Source: Branchiostoma floridae
Taxonomy: Eukaryota > Chordata > Leptocardii > Amphioxiformes > Branchiostomatidae
DNA length: 64,000 nt
NCBI RefSeq assembly: GCF_000003815.2
Contig: NC_049983.1
Span: forward strand, 5,372,803-5,436,802
Direction: 5' to 3'
Positions 53,249 to 64,000 of the stretch are shown one piece after another (positions within the stretch are counted from its first letter, which is position 1; every line of letters begins with the position of its first letter). The position numbers and the translations under genes are program-made. The notes beneath the pieces are model-generated. The model had not been told where the DNA came from, ran no database searches, and saw only the letters and a list, made by a program, of their open reading frames with translations.

Positions 53249-55205
53249 CTGCAGGGACCAGACAGACGGATTCACAACACGGTCCCCTGGTCGACGCCGC
53301 CAAAATCACATATATGTGCAGAGACATTTTTCAAGCACGTTGAAATGGAGATTTCCCGAATTGTACGAGGGACTATGTGGATCATGGTTGTGTTATCATT
53401 TTTTCTTTCTCTGGCACTGTCGCGTACAAAAAAACTTTACTTTGTATGCAAACTTTACTTTGTGAATACATATGAACAACCGGCCGCGGAGGTCGGGACC
53501 AGTCTATTGCATATTTAACTCCATAGAGCCCTATCTTATATTGCTTGTTCTAAGTTATCAAAATCAATACCAGAGTCTCTAGTTAAAGTGTCCGTAAAAG
53601 TCAAACTTCTGCAAGTTTGAATTCTGTCTTGGATTCATTGCAGTAGAGCCCTACTAGGGATGCAGATTCTGCGAGAGATTAAAGTGAAGTTTCTGCGTTT
53701 TTTTATTTGTTCAGAAAGTAGTTCAAGATCATTTGCAAAGATCAGTGAGATATTGGGCAGGTAATCATTGACACCTTCGTAATTTGATTTCTATACCTCA
53801 CAGAGGCTATAGTACTGTATGCATTTAGTAGTTAAGAGATTTTATCAGGTTAGTATGCTAGGCCCAAAACGTCAACCAAAATACTGTACCCCTTGTCAAT
53901 TTTCAGGTCTTTCTTTTTTTCATTCTTTCTTTCTTCCTTTCTTTAGATACCAAGTTAATTGAATGAATAAACAAGCGTTCGTAGAACTCAACCTTCGTGA
54001 AATGGGCGAGGGTGTGGTGGTTGGAGGGTGTTTTTTATAGACATCTCAGGGGCAGAAATTCTCGGAATTCTACAACTTTTTTCGCGCCTATGTAGCTGCA
54101 TCATCCCTTTTAAGTGGAATAGTTTGCGTTGACAGATTGTCATGGTATTTGGAATGCAGATAGCTTTTGTCATGGGCAATTGAGCGAGCGAGTGAGTGAG
54201 GAGGTGCCTTACATAATCAATTTTTATCATGCAAATCAGGGGCTAATTTGCATAAATAATGAGGACAGTTAATATTAATAATAATAACTAGGTGTATTTT
54301 GCCAGCCAGTAGGTACCCAAATTATACGCCTACTTCATTTCATGATAGCAGATACTCAAAGATAAGACACATTAGTCAATTCCAAGTCACCATGAGGGTT
54401 TTCGGTGATATTTGTAATAAGTCTGAATTATGTTGTATAAAAGAATATCTAAGCCACAACAATTGATTTTTTTTAAATTGACTAAGAAAATATTCATCTA
54501 TTTGAATTCATTTGAATAGATTAGAAACATTTTGAAAGTAACCGTACAAAATATTTTTTTAGAATAATTGTGAAACCTCTGTGTGATGCTTTCACATTTA
54601 AACTTTGCCAAATGGTAAAATTAGTTTATTGCCTCCATAAAAGTAAGCCCTATTGTTGCCTCTGTATATTTTTAGATTTCACTGCTGGGCAATGGTGGAT
54701 CCTTTGTGGTGGGCCATTGTTGCATTGACACCCAACCATACTTTGCAAGGATGTGTGAATTGCTATCTTCCCAGCCCACTGACCCATTTACAAAATGTTA
54801 TAAAAAATGGTAGAAAATGGTAAATAATGGTAGAATGTTGTTATCATTATCTAGAAACCATCTAATTCCACACTATGAATATTTCCAAAGTTTTACAGGA
54901 CCGGGGAAATATTTATAAAATTGAAATAATGTTAAAAATATTTCTGAAGTATCAAATGTCGATTCTAGACATATAATTACAAAACTTTAAAATCAATTCT
55001 AAACAATGGCAACAAACATCCGCACGGTGACTTGGAAAGTTGGAATGGACTCTAACTAACAAAGAGAGAAATATTAGCCTAACTGAGTAGTGTACTAGTA
55101 TGTCCGATTAGTAAAAATTCCCGGAATTGACAGCAAGTCTTCCGCGCGTGCTCAATTGCATCATCCCTTTGGAGGGTAATAACACGGGAAGGGTTGATGG
55201 ATCGT
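53249..55205. other. Unassigned stretch
   Basis: No exon was recognised. Two diverged copies of a TGCATCATCCCTTTT-containing segment lie at about 54100 and 55155, the second right at the start of the LINE fragment. Confidence 0.45.
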
Positions 55206-55209
55206 CATT

Positions 55210-57603
55210 ATTTTTGATCACTAGATAACTTGGGGATGTCTTCTATAATGACCCAATTGTCTTCCCTCAAAGACAAAAATCCAGGCGCCTTTTGGAACTT
55301 AGTTAATAAGCTAAAACCGACGAAAACGCAAGAAAATAACCAAATCTCAGAAGAAGAGTGGTTTGAACATTTTAGCAATTTAGACAAACTCCCTAACAAC
55401 GGTACAAGCGACTCTCCAATTCCAGAAAACGATCAACTAAATCCGACGTCCTCCGTTACTAATCCATCTGTTCTAGATTCCCCTATAACGTCAGAAGAAT
55501 TATATAATGCCATTTCAAATCTCAAGAGCAATAAATCGAGTGGAAATGATTTGATCTTAAATGAAATGTTGAAATTTGGTAAATCGGTACTTCAAACGCC
55601 ACTCCTGCAACTTTTTAACAATTGTCTGCAAAACGGGTATTACCCACAGGAGTGGTCCCTTAGCCATATTGTTCCAATTCACAAATCCGGCGACCCATCT
55701 CTCCCAGACAACTACCGCGGAATTTCCATAATTAGCTGCTTAGGTAAACTATTCTCCTCAATATTAAACAATCGCTTAGTTAGTTATGCCGAAAACAATA
55801 GTCTTTTCAAACCCCATCAGGCAGGGTTTAGGAAGAACTTTAGAACTACAGATAATCTTTTCGTGTTAAGTACTTAAGTTAGCAAATATCTAAGTAAAAA
55901 TTCCCGTCTCTTTGCATGTTTTGTAGATTTTAGTAAATCGTTCGACTCCGTCTGGAGAAATGGCCTCCTTTACAAATTAAACAAGTTAGGTATACAGGGC
56001 AACTTTCTTCGAACCATCAAAAACATGTATTCAAAAACTACAAATCGTGTGAAATACAGTCAAGGTCTGACCGAACCTTTTGTCACAAACTGTGGTGTCA
56101 GACAGGGATGTAATTTAAGCCCAACTTTATTCAATTTATTTTTAAGTGATATTACATCTGTCTTTGATAATGATATTTGTAACCCCCCAACTATGTACAG
56201 TAAGCGTGTCTCTTGTCTATTGTATGCGGATGATTTAGTTCTTTTCTCTGAATCCAAACAAGGTCTACAATGTTCGTTGAATAGACTAGAAGAATACTGT
56301 CAAACATGGCACCTAAATGTGAACCTTAGGAAAACAAAAATAATTGTTTTCACTAAGGGTGGTCGTATACCAAAAGATGTGTATTTCATGTATAAGAACA
56401 ATCCTGTTGAAATAGTGACAACCTATTGTTATTTAGGTATTGTGGTCAATTCAGCGGGTACTTTCAAGGCGAACAACAAACACTTGTACAGTAGGTCGGG
56501 ACTGAAAGCTTTGTTTGGGATAAATCAATCCCTAGACAAAGCCGATGCGCCTTTGTCTGTCAGAAACAAACTTTTTGATACCTGCGTTAAGCCCATAATT
56601 CTTTATGGATCGGAAATCTGGGGTTCTGCTAAAAACTCCAAATCCTGTCCTATCGAATCAATACATCTAAAATTCTGTAAGCAAACCCTACACGTGCCAA
56701 GATCCACAAGTGGCCTCGCCGCTAGAGCCGAGTTAGGGAGGTTCCCCATTCATCTGGAAGCCTCCCTAAATGCCATTAAACACTTAATTAGACTTCGCCA
56801 GAAAGTACCAGCAGACAGTTTTCAGTCAGACGCTCTCTCCTGCCAGATAGATTTAGACAAAGCTGGAGCCAAGTGTTGGGCTTCAGGATTTCGCCAGTCA
56901 CTGGAGGAATGCGGTTATGGTTATGTATGGCATTGTCCTCTACAGCATAATACAAATTCGTCTCAAATTATCAATTCAATCAATCAGCGTCTGAAAGACA
57001 TTTACTTTCAAACCTTTCTAAGAGAGATACACAACGACAACAAAGGTGGATCCGCTAAAAACAAACTTAAACTGAGGTCTTACAGACTGTTCAAGTCAAC
57101 CTATATTGTAGAACAGTACCTGGATATTGACAATATTCGGCACAGGACGGCCGTCACAAAACTACGAATCAGTTGCCATAAATTACACATTGAAACCGGA
57201 AGACATAACCGCACTCCTCTAGAACAACGAATATGTAGATACTGCAATCTAGATAAGCTAGAAGACGAACATCATTTTGAAGTAGAATGTAGTTTGTACA
57301 AGAAAGAGAGAGCTGAACTCTACAGACTAATAGAACCCATGTTCCCCCACTTTATACATCTTAGTAATATAGACAAATTTATATTCCTTATGAATCTAGA
57401 CAAACCTTTACTTATAAAGCATATCTGTTCTTACATTTTCAATATCACAAAGAAACGAGAAGAAGCCGAATGTACGCAGTAGAATACGATTCTTGAGTAG
57501 TGTAGATTCATTGTATCATTGTATCATGTTGTATCAGTTATTGTGACCTGTACTGAACCCAGTGCAGTGGGTATGTATGTACAATAAAGGTCTTCATTCA
57601 TTA
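55210..57603 (+). mobile_element. 5'-truncated LINE with Cys/His C-terminus
   Basis: The ORF covers the linker, reverse transcriptase and C-terminal domain, then a short 3' UTR with AATAAA at 57583 and a TTCATTCATT end. No endonuclease is present. The 5' edge is estimated from where the ORF starts. Confidence 0.8.
55230..57482 (+). pseudogene. LINE reverse transcriptase ORF with one in-frame stop
   Basis: The frame from 55230 to 57482 is open apart from TAA at 55875-55877. Motifs in order: KDKNPGAFWNLVNKLKPTK, SLPDNYRGISIISCLGKLFS, HQAGFRKNFRTTDNLFVL, (stop), FVDFSKSFDSVWR, NCGVRQGCNLSPTLFNLFLS, LLYADDLVLFSES (YADD at 56223-56234), then KIIVFTKGGR, YCYLGIVVNS, ILYGSEIWG and finally CRYCNLDKLEDEHHFEVEC. 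The last block is a Cys/His cluster of the type also found at 170-274 and 46644. RISIISC-type and LSPTLFN motifs point to a non-LTR RT; I leave the clade open. There are few other defects, so the copy is fairly young. Confidence 0.88.
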
Positions 57604-58530
57604 TAATCAAGTTCTATTAATGCTAACCAGTGGCTAGTTTGCACAATTGATTATTCATAACAGAACGGTCAAACGTTACATTTGTAACTGAAAAAAAGAG
57701 ACATTTTTATAGATATTTATAGATAATAGATATGCAAATTGCTATCTAGCTCCGCAATGTAGTACGTTGTATACTTCCAATGTGTATAATGGACTATCGA
57801 GATAAAACATGTCAATATTGACGACTTGATACATTGCATGGCCGTTTCCACAAAGTAATATTATAAATTATAGTTTTTTTTCTACGGCCCCCTTTACGTA
57901 TAATATACGACTCCTGCAATACAGATCATTATTGCCGACTTGTTGCTTGCAACAATGATGATGTAGCATTCTTTGCTTCACAATGCAGTCCACTACATTG
58001 TGTATCCTATATGTCTAATGTACAATCCCTATAAACAATCTCATCAATGACTACAAGTCACTGTGAAAAACAAACCCTGCTTTGTTCAACAATGTATTGT
58101 GCCGGTAGTAACTGTTACATGTACAACCCTTTTAAAACATATAATATACATGTAGGCCCCTGTAAACAATATCATCATTGCCCTTATTCATTGCCCTTAA
58201 TCTACAGATTATCAAATCTTATAGGAAACATTTACACCCCATAATGTATAATGTGCTGTCCCTATACATGTAGTACCATTGTCTTGTGATCGTCTGATAT
58301 ATATAAGTCGTGCTGTCCTCTATTGCGCAACTATGACCTTTGGGGTCACTTCCCGTGGGGATAGGGGTCCATGCACAACTGCAGCCAACGCTGAATGACG
58401 TAACTCCTAAATATAAAGCACTATTGCGCAATAGCCACAATTAGCACACTACACACTATTTTTCAAGTACAAACATCCCCTGCAAAACCGTCAGAAGCCA
58501 CTAGACAAAAAAACGCCACGTACGTTTCTT
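57604..58530. other. Unassigned stretch
   Basis: AT-rich, with repeated ACAATGTA-type words. No gene recognised. Confidence 0.45.
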
Positions 58531-58534
58531 CTCC

Positions 58535-59065
58535 TTCTCAAGAGCTACCCACATACCAAATATCAGATCAATCTGTTTTGGCGTTAAGGAGATTTTTTGT
58601 TCACAGACACATAGTGTAGAAGGTTTCTACACATACCTATTGTATTTTGCAAATTACCACCTAATTTGCATAACAAGCATACAATTATGTACATCATTAC
58701 GTAAGCTATCTGCATACCTACAGTCATTAACATCCATCAACCCCTTCTTGCATTATTCCTTCTCAAAACATAAAACAAGAATTACTTTCATCGCCCCTGC
58801 GAAACCCCTAGGTGGCCAAAACTTACACACCTTACTATGCTTTTACACAGCTACCTACCACTTAAAAATCATCACCCAAAAAAGTGCCAAACAAAAAATA
58901 GCAAAACCGGAAGTTCCGCTGCAGTACCACAATACGCCGCTAGAGCGCCCTGCCGTAACGCAATTCCTGCCATTTCTTTGTCATGTCTAATCCTACCCAC
59001 ATACTAAATATCAAAACCATCCATCCACGCGTTCCCTAGTTATCAGGCTGACAAACGACCCCCTG
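58535..59065. repeat. Member of the ACATACCAAATATC repeat family
   Basis: Contains CCCACATACCAAATATCAGA, GCATAACAAGC, TGCATACCTACAGTCATTA and CCGGAAGTTCCGCTGCAGTA in the same order as the other members. Confidence 0.6.
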
Positions 59066-59624
59066 ACATCAAAGCAGCAGTGATTACAAACCCTTCGTTT
59101 CACGAAGGGAATATACGTCTTTTTGCTTGGTTTTCGATTGTGTTTGGTGTGAAGGACTGTGGTGAAAACCACTCAGCTCAGGGGTAGGCGATACATTTTA
59201 CAATTTAATCAAATCCTTGTACACCAAACCCACGCAGAAGCACTGCTAAAAGAACGTCGCCCAACTGACGGGCGTTCGCCTTCCGATTTGCACGATCTGC
59301 AGGCGTCAGTCCATATGACTACAACCTTAATGGACAACACTATATCACACTGCCTTTCGCGGACGACTTCTGCTTGATAACAACCAACAAGAAACAACAC
59401 CAGAAACTAGCATGAAAGCTCATCTGTGTTGATGTAGTACATATTGAAGATTTTCCACTGTCTTACAACACCAAAAATAGCTTACCTCGAATTTTCAGTC
59501 GCACTTCCGTCGACCCTCTTCAGGAGTGAAAATTCAGTTACTCTGATCACGTGACTTAGAGACACGTGATTCGAGTAACGAATCATAAATGCCTTTAGGG
59601 AAGTAATACCGTGGTCCCTGCCAA

Positions 59625-59911
59625 GAATCATACATTGGGGAAACTGAGCGTTCGCTCAAGACTAGGTTCTTGGAGCACAGGAGAAAGAGTTCGGCCTCGT
59701 CGGAGGTGTCACAACACATTCATATTGAGTCACCGGGACATTTCATCAGCTTGGACAAAGTACAAATATTGGACACCGAACCGGATTACTTTGCGAGGGG
59801 AGTAAAGGAGGCCATCTACATCAGAGCACATCAGCCGACCCTCAACAGAGACGGGGGCCGATATCGTCTGCCAGGCATTTATGACCCATTACTCGAATCA
59901 TGTGTCACGTG
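59625..59911 (+). pseudogene. Penelope-like GIY-YIG endonuclease domain (fragment)
   Basis: The frame reads CQESYIGETERSLKTRFLEH, RRKSSASSEVSQHIHIESPG, then ILDTEPDYFARGVKEAIYIR and PTLNRDGGRYRLPGIYDPLL before a stop. YIGET...R...H and KEAIYI..PTLNRDGG are the signature blocks of the endonuclease that follows the RT in Penelope-like elements. The RT itself is absent, so the copy is 5'-truncated and inactive. Confidence 0.88.
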
Positions 59912-59991
59912 ATCAGACTAACTGAATCGTCACTCCTGAAGAGGGTCGACGGAAGTGCGACTGAAAATTCGAGGTAAGCTATTTTTGGTGT

Positions 59992-60487
59992 GGGGCCGCG
60001 TAGCACAGTGGTAGTGTATTCGGCCCGTGACCGAGAGGTCGCCGGTTCGAATCCGCCTGCCGTGTTGCCGGTCTTGTGCCCTTGGGAAAGACACTTTACA
60101 CGACTTTCCTCACTTTACTCAAGTGAAAAATGAGTCGTCCCTCGGATAGGACGTTAAATGGAGGTCCCGTGTATGGGGAGAGCCATACCCCATGCACGTT
60201 AAAGAACCCCCACACGTGCGATGGTGCGGTGTGCGTTGGTGCAAATCCTTCTGTCGGAAGTTGGTGATTCACTTCAAATCACCCGGATGGAGGCCTGGCG
60301 ACCTCTGTCTCGTATCAGCCACATGGTGATCTACATCATTCACCCGGACGGGTGTGTCACCCCGTAAGGGGTGGTATAACCCGTCGTTGTGCGAACATGT
60401 GCGAACATGTATATAGGGCTCCCTTGGAAATCAGCTACTACGTTAACTGAAGGGACTACCCTAAAGATCAATAAATAAATAAATAAA
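59992..60487 (+). mobile_element. tRNA-derived SINE
   Basis: The head looks like a tRNA: GGGGCCGCGTAGCACAGTGG, an A box TAGCACAGTGGTAGTG and a B box GGTTCGAATCC at 60044-60054, at the usual spacing. The body has phrases such as GTGCCCTTGGGAAAGACACT and GCACGTTAAAGAACCC, which recall conserved central domains of metazoan SINEs; which domain is not settled. The tail is (AATA)n at about 60469-60487. It is transcribed by RNA polymerase III if active. It interrupts the right arm of the Penelope-like element. Confidence 0.88.
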
Positions 60488-61017
60488 GTGGAAAATCTTC
60501 AATATAAACACCAGAAACTAATCAATGAAATTTCCTCAAAGACCAAGTCAATGAAACTTTCATTGAAACCGCGCAAATGCAAATCCAAATCCATGTCCAT
60601 CCAAGTGGCAGACCAGCAGAGACTACTTTCACTATTGATGGAAATGCTGTCAAGGCAACCAAAGATGCTCCAGAGAAGTTCCTAGTCATAACTTAGGAAC
60701 ATGACTTTCTCGGGTGGAACAAAAGGGATGTATGACAGTGTGGCGAAGATGATACAAACGTCAGTTGAAAACATAAATAAATCGGTCATAAGAAACTAAT
60801 ACAAACTCAGGGTTTACATGGCATATGCTTTTCTGTCATGGAGGTACCTTATGATGGTGCATGACTTGACCGACACTCAGCTACAAAAACTCGATGCAAT
60901 TCATACTAAAGCAATTAAGTCATGGCTCAAAGCGAAGGCTTGTGCTACTAACGCTATCCTGTACAACACAGCAGGACTAAACTACAAAACCATTTCTACG
61001 AAAGACCAGAGCGACAC

Positions 61018-61440
61018 GCGTGTACGCGGTGTGTGAGCAGTGCACACGCCGGTGTAAGCAGTGCGCGAGTAGTGAACACGCTGGTGTAAGCAGTGAGAGA
61101 GCATTGCACACGCTGGTGTATGCAGTGCTCGAGCTCGAGTATTGTATACGCTGGTGTATGCAGTGCCCAAGCAGTGCACACGCTGGTCGTGAACGGTGAG
61201 CGAGCAGTGCACAAGCTGGTGTACGCAGTGAGCGAGCAGTGTACGCACTGGTGTGTGTTGTGCACGAGCAGTGCACACGCCGTTGTAAGTAGTGTGCGAG
61301 CAGTGCACACGCTGTTGTGTGTTGTGCGCGAGCAGTGTACACGCTGGTGTAAGCAGTGCGCGAGCAGTGCAGACGCTGGTGTATAAGTAGTGCGTGAGCA
61401 GTGCAGACGCTGGTGTGTGTATTGCGCGAGCAGTGCACAC
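61018..61440. repeat. Left minisatellite arm (~30-bp units)
   Basis: About 14 diverged units of the type AGCAGTGCACACGCTGGTGT. Open frames on both strands are only repeat translations (HCS/CTAR-like). Confidence 0.85.
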
Positions 61441-61844
61441 GCTGGGGTTTGATGAAAGAGCTGGGCTGTCTCCAGGTCTGGCTACCTGGCCTGTCCAATT
61501 TCAACTATACTTAGACCATCGATCCGCGGAGCCTGGCAGAGGCTAGCACGTAGCGAAACAAGCTGATATTAGCTTCCTTCCGGCCAATGGGACCGTTCCT
61601 GTTGAGAGTGACAGATTGTATATGTATGTTAGTGGTGCTACAACTTTCTGAAGCAGCGTGGCGCATTAAGCTGCTACTAACTCCATCCACACCTGTACTC
61701 CTGCCAGGCCGAGGGATGCGGCTGTGGCTAGTTTAGCTCCAATGGAGGTTAGATATTGAATTCATTCGCAATGTTCTTTTCACTGTTGTTCACAGTATAA
61801 TAAATGATAGACAGCCCATGGCTAGCTCTTTCATCAAACCCCAG

Positions 61845-62205
61845 CTTGTGCACTCCTCGCGCACTATACACACCATCGTCTGCACTGCTCACGCACTGCT
61901 AATACACCAGCGTCTGCACTGCTCGCGCACTGCTTACACCAGCGTGTACACTGCTCACGCACAACACACAACAGCGTGTACAATGCTCTCTTACCGCTCA
62001 AGACCAGCGTGTGCACTGCTCGCGCACTGCTTACAACAGCGTCTGCACTCCTCGCGCACTACATACACCAGCGTGTGCAATACTCGCGCACTGCATACAC
62101 CAGCGTGTGCAATGCTCTCTCACTGCTTACACAAGCGTGTGCACTACCCGCTCACTGCTTATACCGGTGTATGCACTGCTCACACACCGCGTACACATGT
62201 GTCGC
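61845..62205. repeat. Right minisatellite arm (~30-bp units, inverted)
   Basis: About 12 units of the type ACACCAGCGTGTGCACTGCT, the complement of the left-arm unit. Confidence 0.85.
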
Positions 62206-62349
62206 TCTGGTCTTTCGTACATTCCAGACATGTATCTCGAGGCCCACACATTGGCCTACAGCAGATCGGTTCTCAAGGCCGATGACAAGATGAAACATGC
62301 TCTTCAAGCCAAATAACGAGATAGAGAATCACAGTGGAAGAAATGAAAT

Positions 62350-62525
62350 CAAATTTGCAGCAACACCGGCAAATCGACACCGGTGTCGATTCATTCTGAC
62401 CAATTAGAAGGAGCGATGAACACCGGGCTGGCCGGAATCTATGCATTAAGGCGTCATAACAAACATGGAACGGGGCCTTTTGGTTGGTCCGCGGTGCCTG
62501 GCTATATGATAATGTGCCATATATA
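62350..62525. repeat. Repeat with CCAAT and TATA-like boxes (copy B)
   Basis: AATCGACACCGGTGTCGATT, GACCAATTAGAAGG, TTGGTTGGTCCGCGG and CTGGCTATATGATAAT follow in the same order as at 51.13-51.33 kb. It lies just downstream of the RT ORF end. Confidence 0.65.
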
Positions 62526-62828
62526 GTTGACTAGCCACTACTATCATGTATCACACTTTGTTCTGCTCTTAGTCTTTGAGACTGTACGTGCAATTAGCTT
62601 TGGAGCATGATTTTGCACAAAAAAAACATTATGAAGTCAATTTGTTTATGACCACAAACATCCGGAAACACACATATAAGGGCCGACGGTGCAGACGGAC
62701 CGAAAAATATACCGGGTCCTCCATTCTTCATGGATTTGTATTGTACCGCCCTTTTTGTGAGCTGACTATGGAATTCCTTTTTTTATGAAAATCTTCGTCA
62801 CGATATTGGCAGTCCCGACGCGCCAGAG

Positions 62829-63840
62829 GTGTTCCAGACAAAATCATACACCTCATTCAGGAATCAGGAGCTATACGCAGACACTGTAAGTTGTGTCAGA
62901 GTTGGAGCCAACTACTCTGATTGGTTTGAGCTTCGCAGCGGTGTTCGCCAAGGCTGTGTCCGAGCCCCAACACTCTTCAACACTGCCATCGATCACGTGA
63001 TGTCCAGGACGGTTGGGCGGGGAATGTGCGGTACCACCTACGCAGACCACACTTTTACCGATATGGACTACGCTGATGACGTGGCACTGCTCGTAGAACT
63101 CCTTGAAGCCCTGGTCAGCACCCTCGAGAGTTGGCTGAAGACGAAGCTTCAGTCCCTCAGTGACTTCTTGGACCAACCTGACCAGTATGCCTTTCCATCA
63201 GAGGAGAGTCAGTCGAGGTGGCCCAGTACTTCAACTACCTTGGGAGTCTCATCACATCAGACTGTAAATCAGACCATGATATCAAGAGGAGATTGGGTAT
63301 AGCGTCAGAAGCCTTTGCCTCAGTAGACCGAGTCTGGCGATGTGAACAACTGTCCAGACAGACCAAGTTGAAGACCTACAACACCCTGGTCCTCTTCGTC
63401 CTATAGACTTGAGACCCTAACAAAGTGTTAGGCACAAAAACTGGACGCTTTTGACACCTAATGCATCAGAAGGATAGAAGGCGTACGTTGGCACGATTTC
63501 ATCTCCAACGAATCTATCCGCCTTACAACAAAACAGGTGCCAATCAGTGCCAGAATTGCCAAACAACGGCTGGCTTTAATAGGGCATGGGTCCAGAGCAA
63601 CCCCCACACAAGAGGTGATACTGATAACATCTGAACCTGATCCATCATGGAAGCGTCCTATGGGCCGCCCAAGAGGGAGATGGGAAGATCAGGTCTTCAA
63701 CACACTCCAGGAGCTGGGGGTCCCCAGATCCGACTGGACTGTCTACGCCCAGTGCAGAACAATGTGGCGAGAACTGTCTGAACTGTCTGTAGCCGCCACA
63801 CATCAACATATGATGTATGCGAACGATTGATTGATTGACG
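62829..63840 (+). pseudogene. LINE fragment (RT to C-terminus, YADD)
   Basis: It reads FELRSGVRQGCVRAPTLFNT, AIDHVMSRTVGRG and MDYADDVALLVE. A shifted frame gives YFNYLGSLITSDCKSDHDIK and ASVDRVWRCEQLSRQTKLKT, and then WKRPMGRPRGRWEDQVFNTL and AQCRTMWRELSE before a stop. These are the GVRQGC, YADD, YLGS and C-terminal GRPRGRWED blocks of an RTE-like or related LINE. At least two frameshifts break it. A short (ATTG)n at about 63826-63838 may be the 3' tail. The 5' part is missing. Confidence 0.82.
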
Positions 63841-64000
63841 TTGGGAAATTCGTCGTCTAAAGTGTCTCCTTGTTCACAACCAGGTAGTATGTATTTTGTG
63901 GTACCGCCAAATATCACGATTTGATCCAAGTTGTTTTTGCACTGTTTGTAATGGATGGAAAAACAGAATACACGCTCCTGTAAATATAAATAAAAATAAA

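Larger units (their letters stand above)
59410..60506 (+). mobile_element. Penelope-like element, truncated, in an inverted-arm arrangement
   Basis: The insertion is flanked by the 14-bp duplication AACACCAGAAACTA (59396-59409 and 60507-60520). The right side has a GIY-YIG endonuclease reading frame and its 3' end (CTGAAGAGGGTCGACGG...). The left side (about 59435-59630) is an inverted copy of that same 3' end, including the last codons. Partial inverted terminal copies are a known habit of Penelope-like elements. A SINE lies in the right arm. Confidence 0.85.
60997..62219. mobile_element. Foldback element with minisatellite arms
   Basis: The termini TACGAAAGACCAGAGCGAC are perfect inverted copies at the two ends. 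The flanks CATTTC (60991-60996) and CATTCC (62220-62225) form a 6-bp target duplication with one mismatch. Each arm (60997-61462 and 61823-62219) is an array of ~30-bp units such as GCACACGCTGGTGTAAGCAG, in opposite orientation. The ~360-bp centre is unique and has no coding signal. The layout is like Drosophila FB elements. It cuts the RT ORF. Confidence 0.85.
59311..62315 (+). pseudogene. Reverse transcriptase ORF in three pieces, split by two insertions
   Basis: Piece 1 (59311-59409) encodes PYDYNLNGQHYITLPFADDF and CLITTNKKQHQKL, with the FADD catalytic box. Piece 2 (60507-60996) continues QKLINEISSKTKSMKLSLKP, then frameshifted blocks around FTIDGNAVKATKDAPEKFL and YMAYAFLSWRYLMMVHDLTD to LNYKTIS. 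Piece 3 (62226-62315) gives DMYLEAHTLAYSRSVLKADD and KMKHALQAK. Removing the two insertions with their target duplications makes LNYKTIS join DMYLEAH directly. It is a non-LTR type RT of a lineage I do not place. The copy also has its own frameshifts. Confidence 0.75.

Noticed and set aside
59996-60070. Functional tRNA gene
   Set aside because: A and B boxes are present, but the sequence runs on into a SINE body with an (AATA)n tail, and no proper acceptor stem closure was seen.
60977-62316. Several overlapping open frames rich in HCS, CTAR and TPAC repeats on both strands
   Set aside because: They are translations of the ~30-bp minisatellite in the foldback arms. Frames on both strands and in all phases stay open because of the repeat.

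Overview
This is a eukaryotic, intron-rich and repeat-dense genomic window with three runs of N (6-106, 17740-17839, 35360-35530). It holds no prokaryotic genes, rRNA, CRISPR array or virus. The mix of repeats suggests a marine invertebrate deuterostome, most likely an amphioxus (Branchiostoma). The evidence is CR1-type LINEs with a 2A peptide and PHD finger, many jockey-superfamily LINE remnants, Tc1, Harbinger and hAT-like DNA elements, a Penelope-like element and tRNA-derived SINEs. The species is inferred from family knowledge, not proven.

Two host genes are visible. (1) On the plus strand, seven exons between 13053 and 36529 encode the last ~205 residues of a DENND6/FAM116 protein, a DENN-domain Rab guanine nucleotide exchange factor. 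All splice phases agree and the stop codon is present. Upstream exons were not found and may lie before the window. (2) On the minus strand, two phase-compatible exons (53132-53248 and 45884-46019) form the 3' end of a gene I do not recognise, with a stop and a close polyadenylation signal.

Almost everything else is mobile DNA. Region by region: 0.1-7.1 kb has LINE fragments (mostly minus strand) and local repeats. 7.5-11.8 kb is a 4.3-kb element with ~0.55-0.6-kb inverted arms and a 5-bp target duplication, with no recognisable enzyme. 13-36.5 kb is the DENND6 tail, whose introns carry a Harbinger-like element split by a nearly full-length 2A/PHD CR1 LINE, two Tc1-like elements, a Harbinger MITE with TTA duplications, a hAT-like MITE and a 1.7-kb palindrome. 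38.6-42.2 kb is a nearly intact LINE with one in-frame stop. 43-51.7 kb holds nested LINE pieces and a repeat family rich in 'ACATACCAAATATCAT'-like sequence. 55.2-57.6 kb is a 5'-truncated LINE, again with one stop in its ORF. 59.3-62.3 kb is a reverse-transcriptase ORF cut twice, once by a Penelope-like element (itself carrying a SINE) and once by a foldback element whose arms are tandem minisatellites. 62.8-63.8 kb is another LINE fragment.

The most interesting structures are the long-TIR element at 7.5-11.8 kb, the foldback minisatellite element at 61-62.2 kb, the 2A/PHD LINE with its 39-bp promoter-proximal tandem repeat, and a DENND6 3' splice site that sits at the end of a minisatellite. 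Exon boundaries and TIR or TSD edges were read by eye. Family assignments rest on motif recognition, not on database searches.
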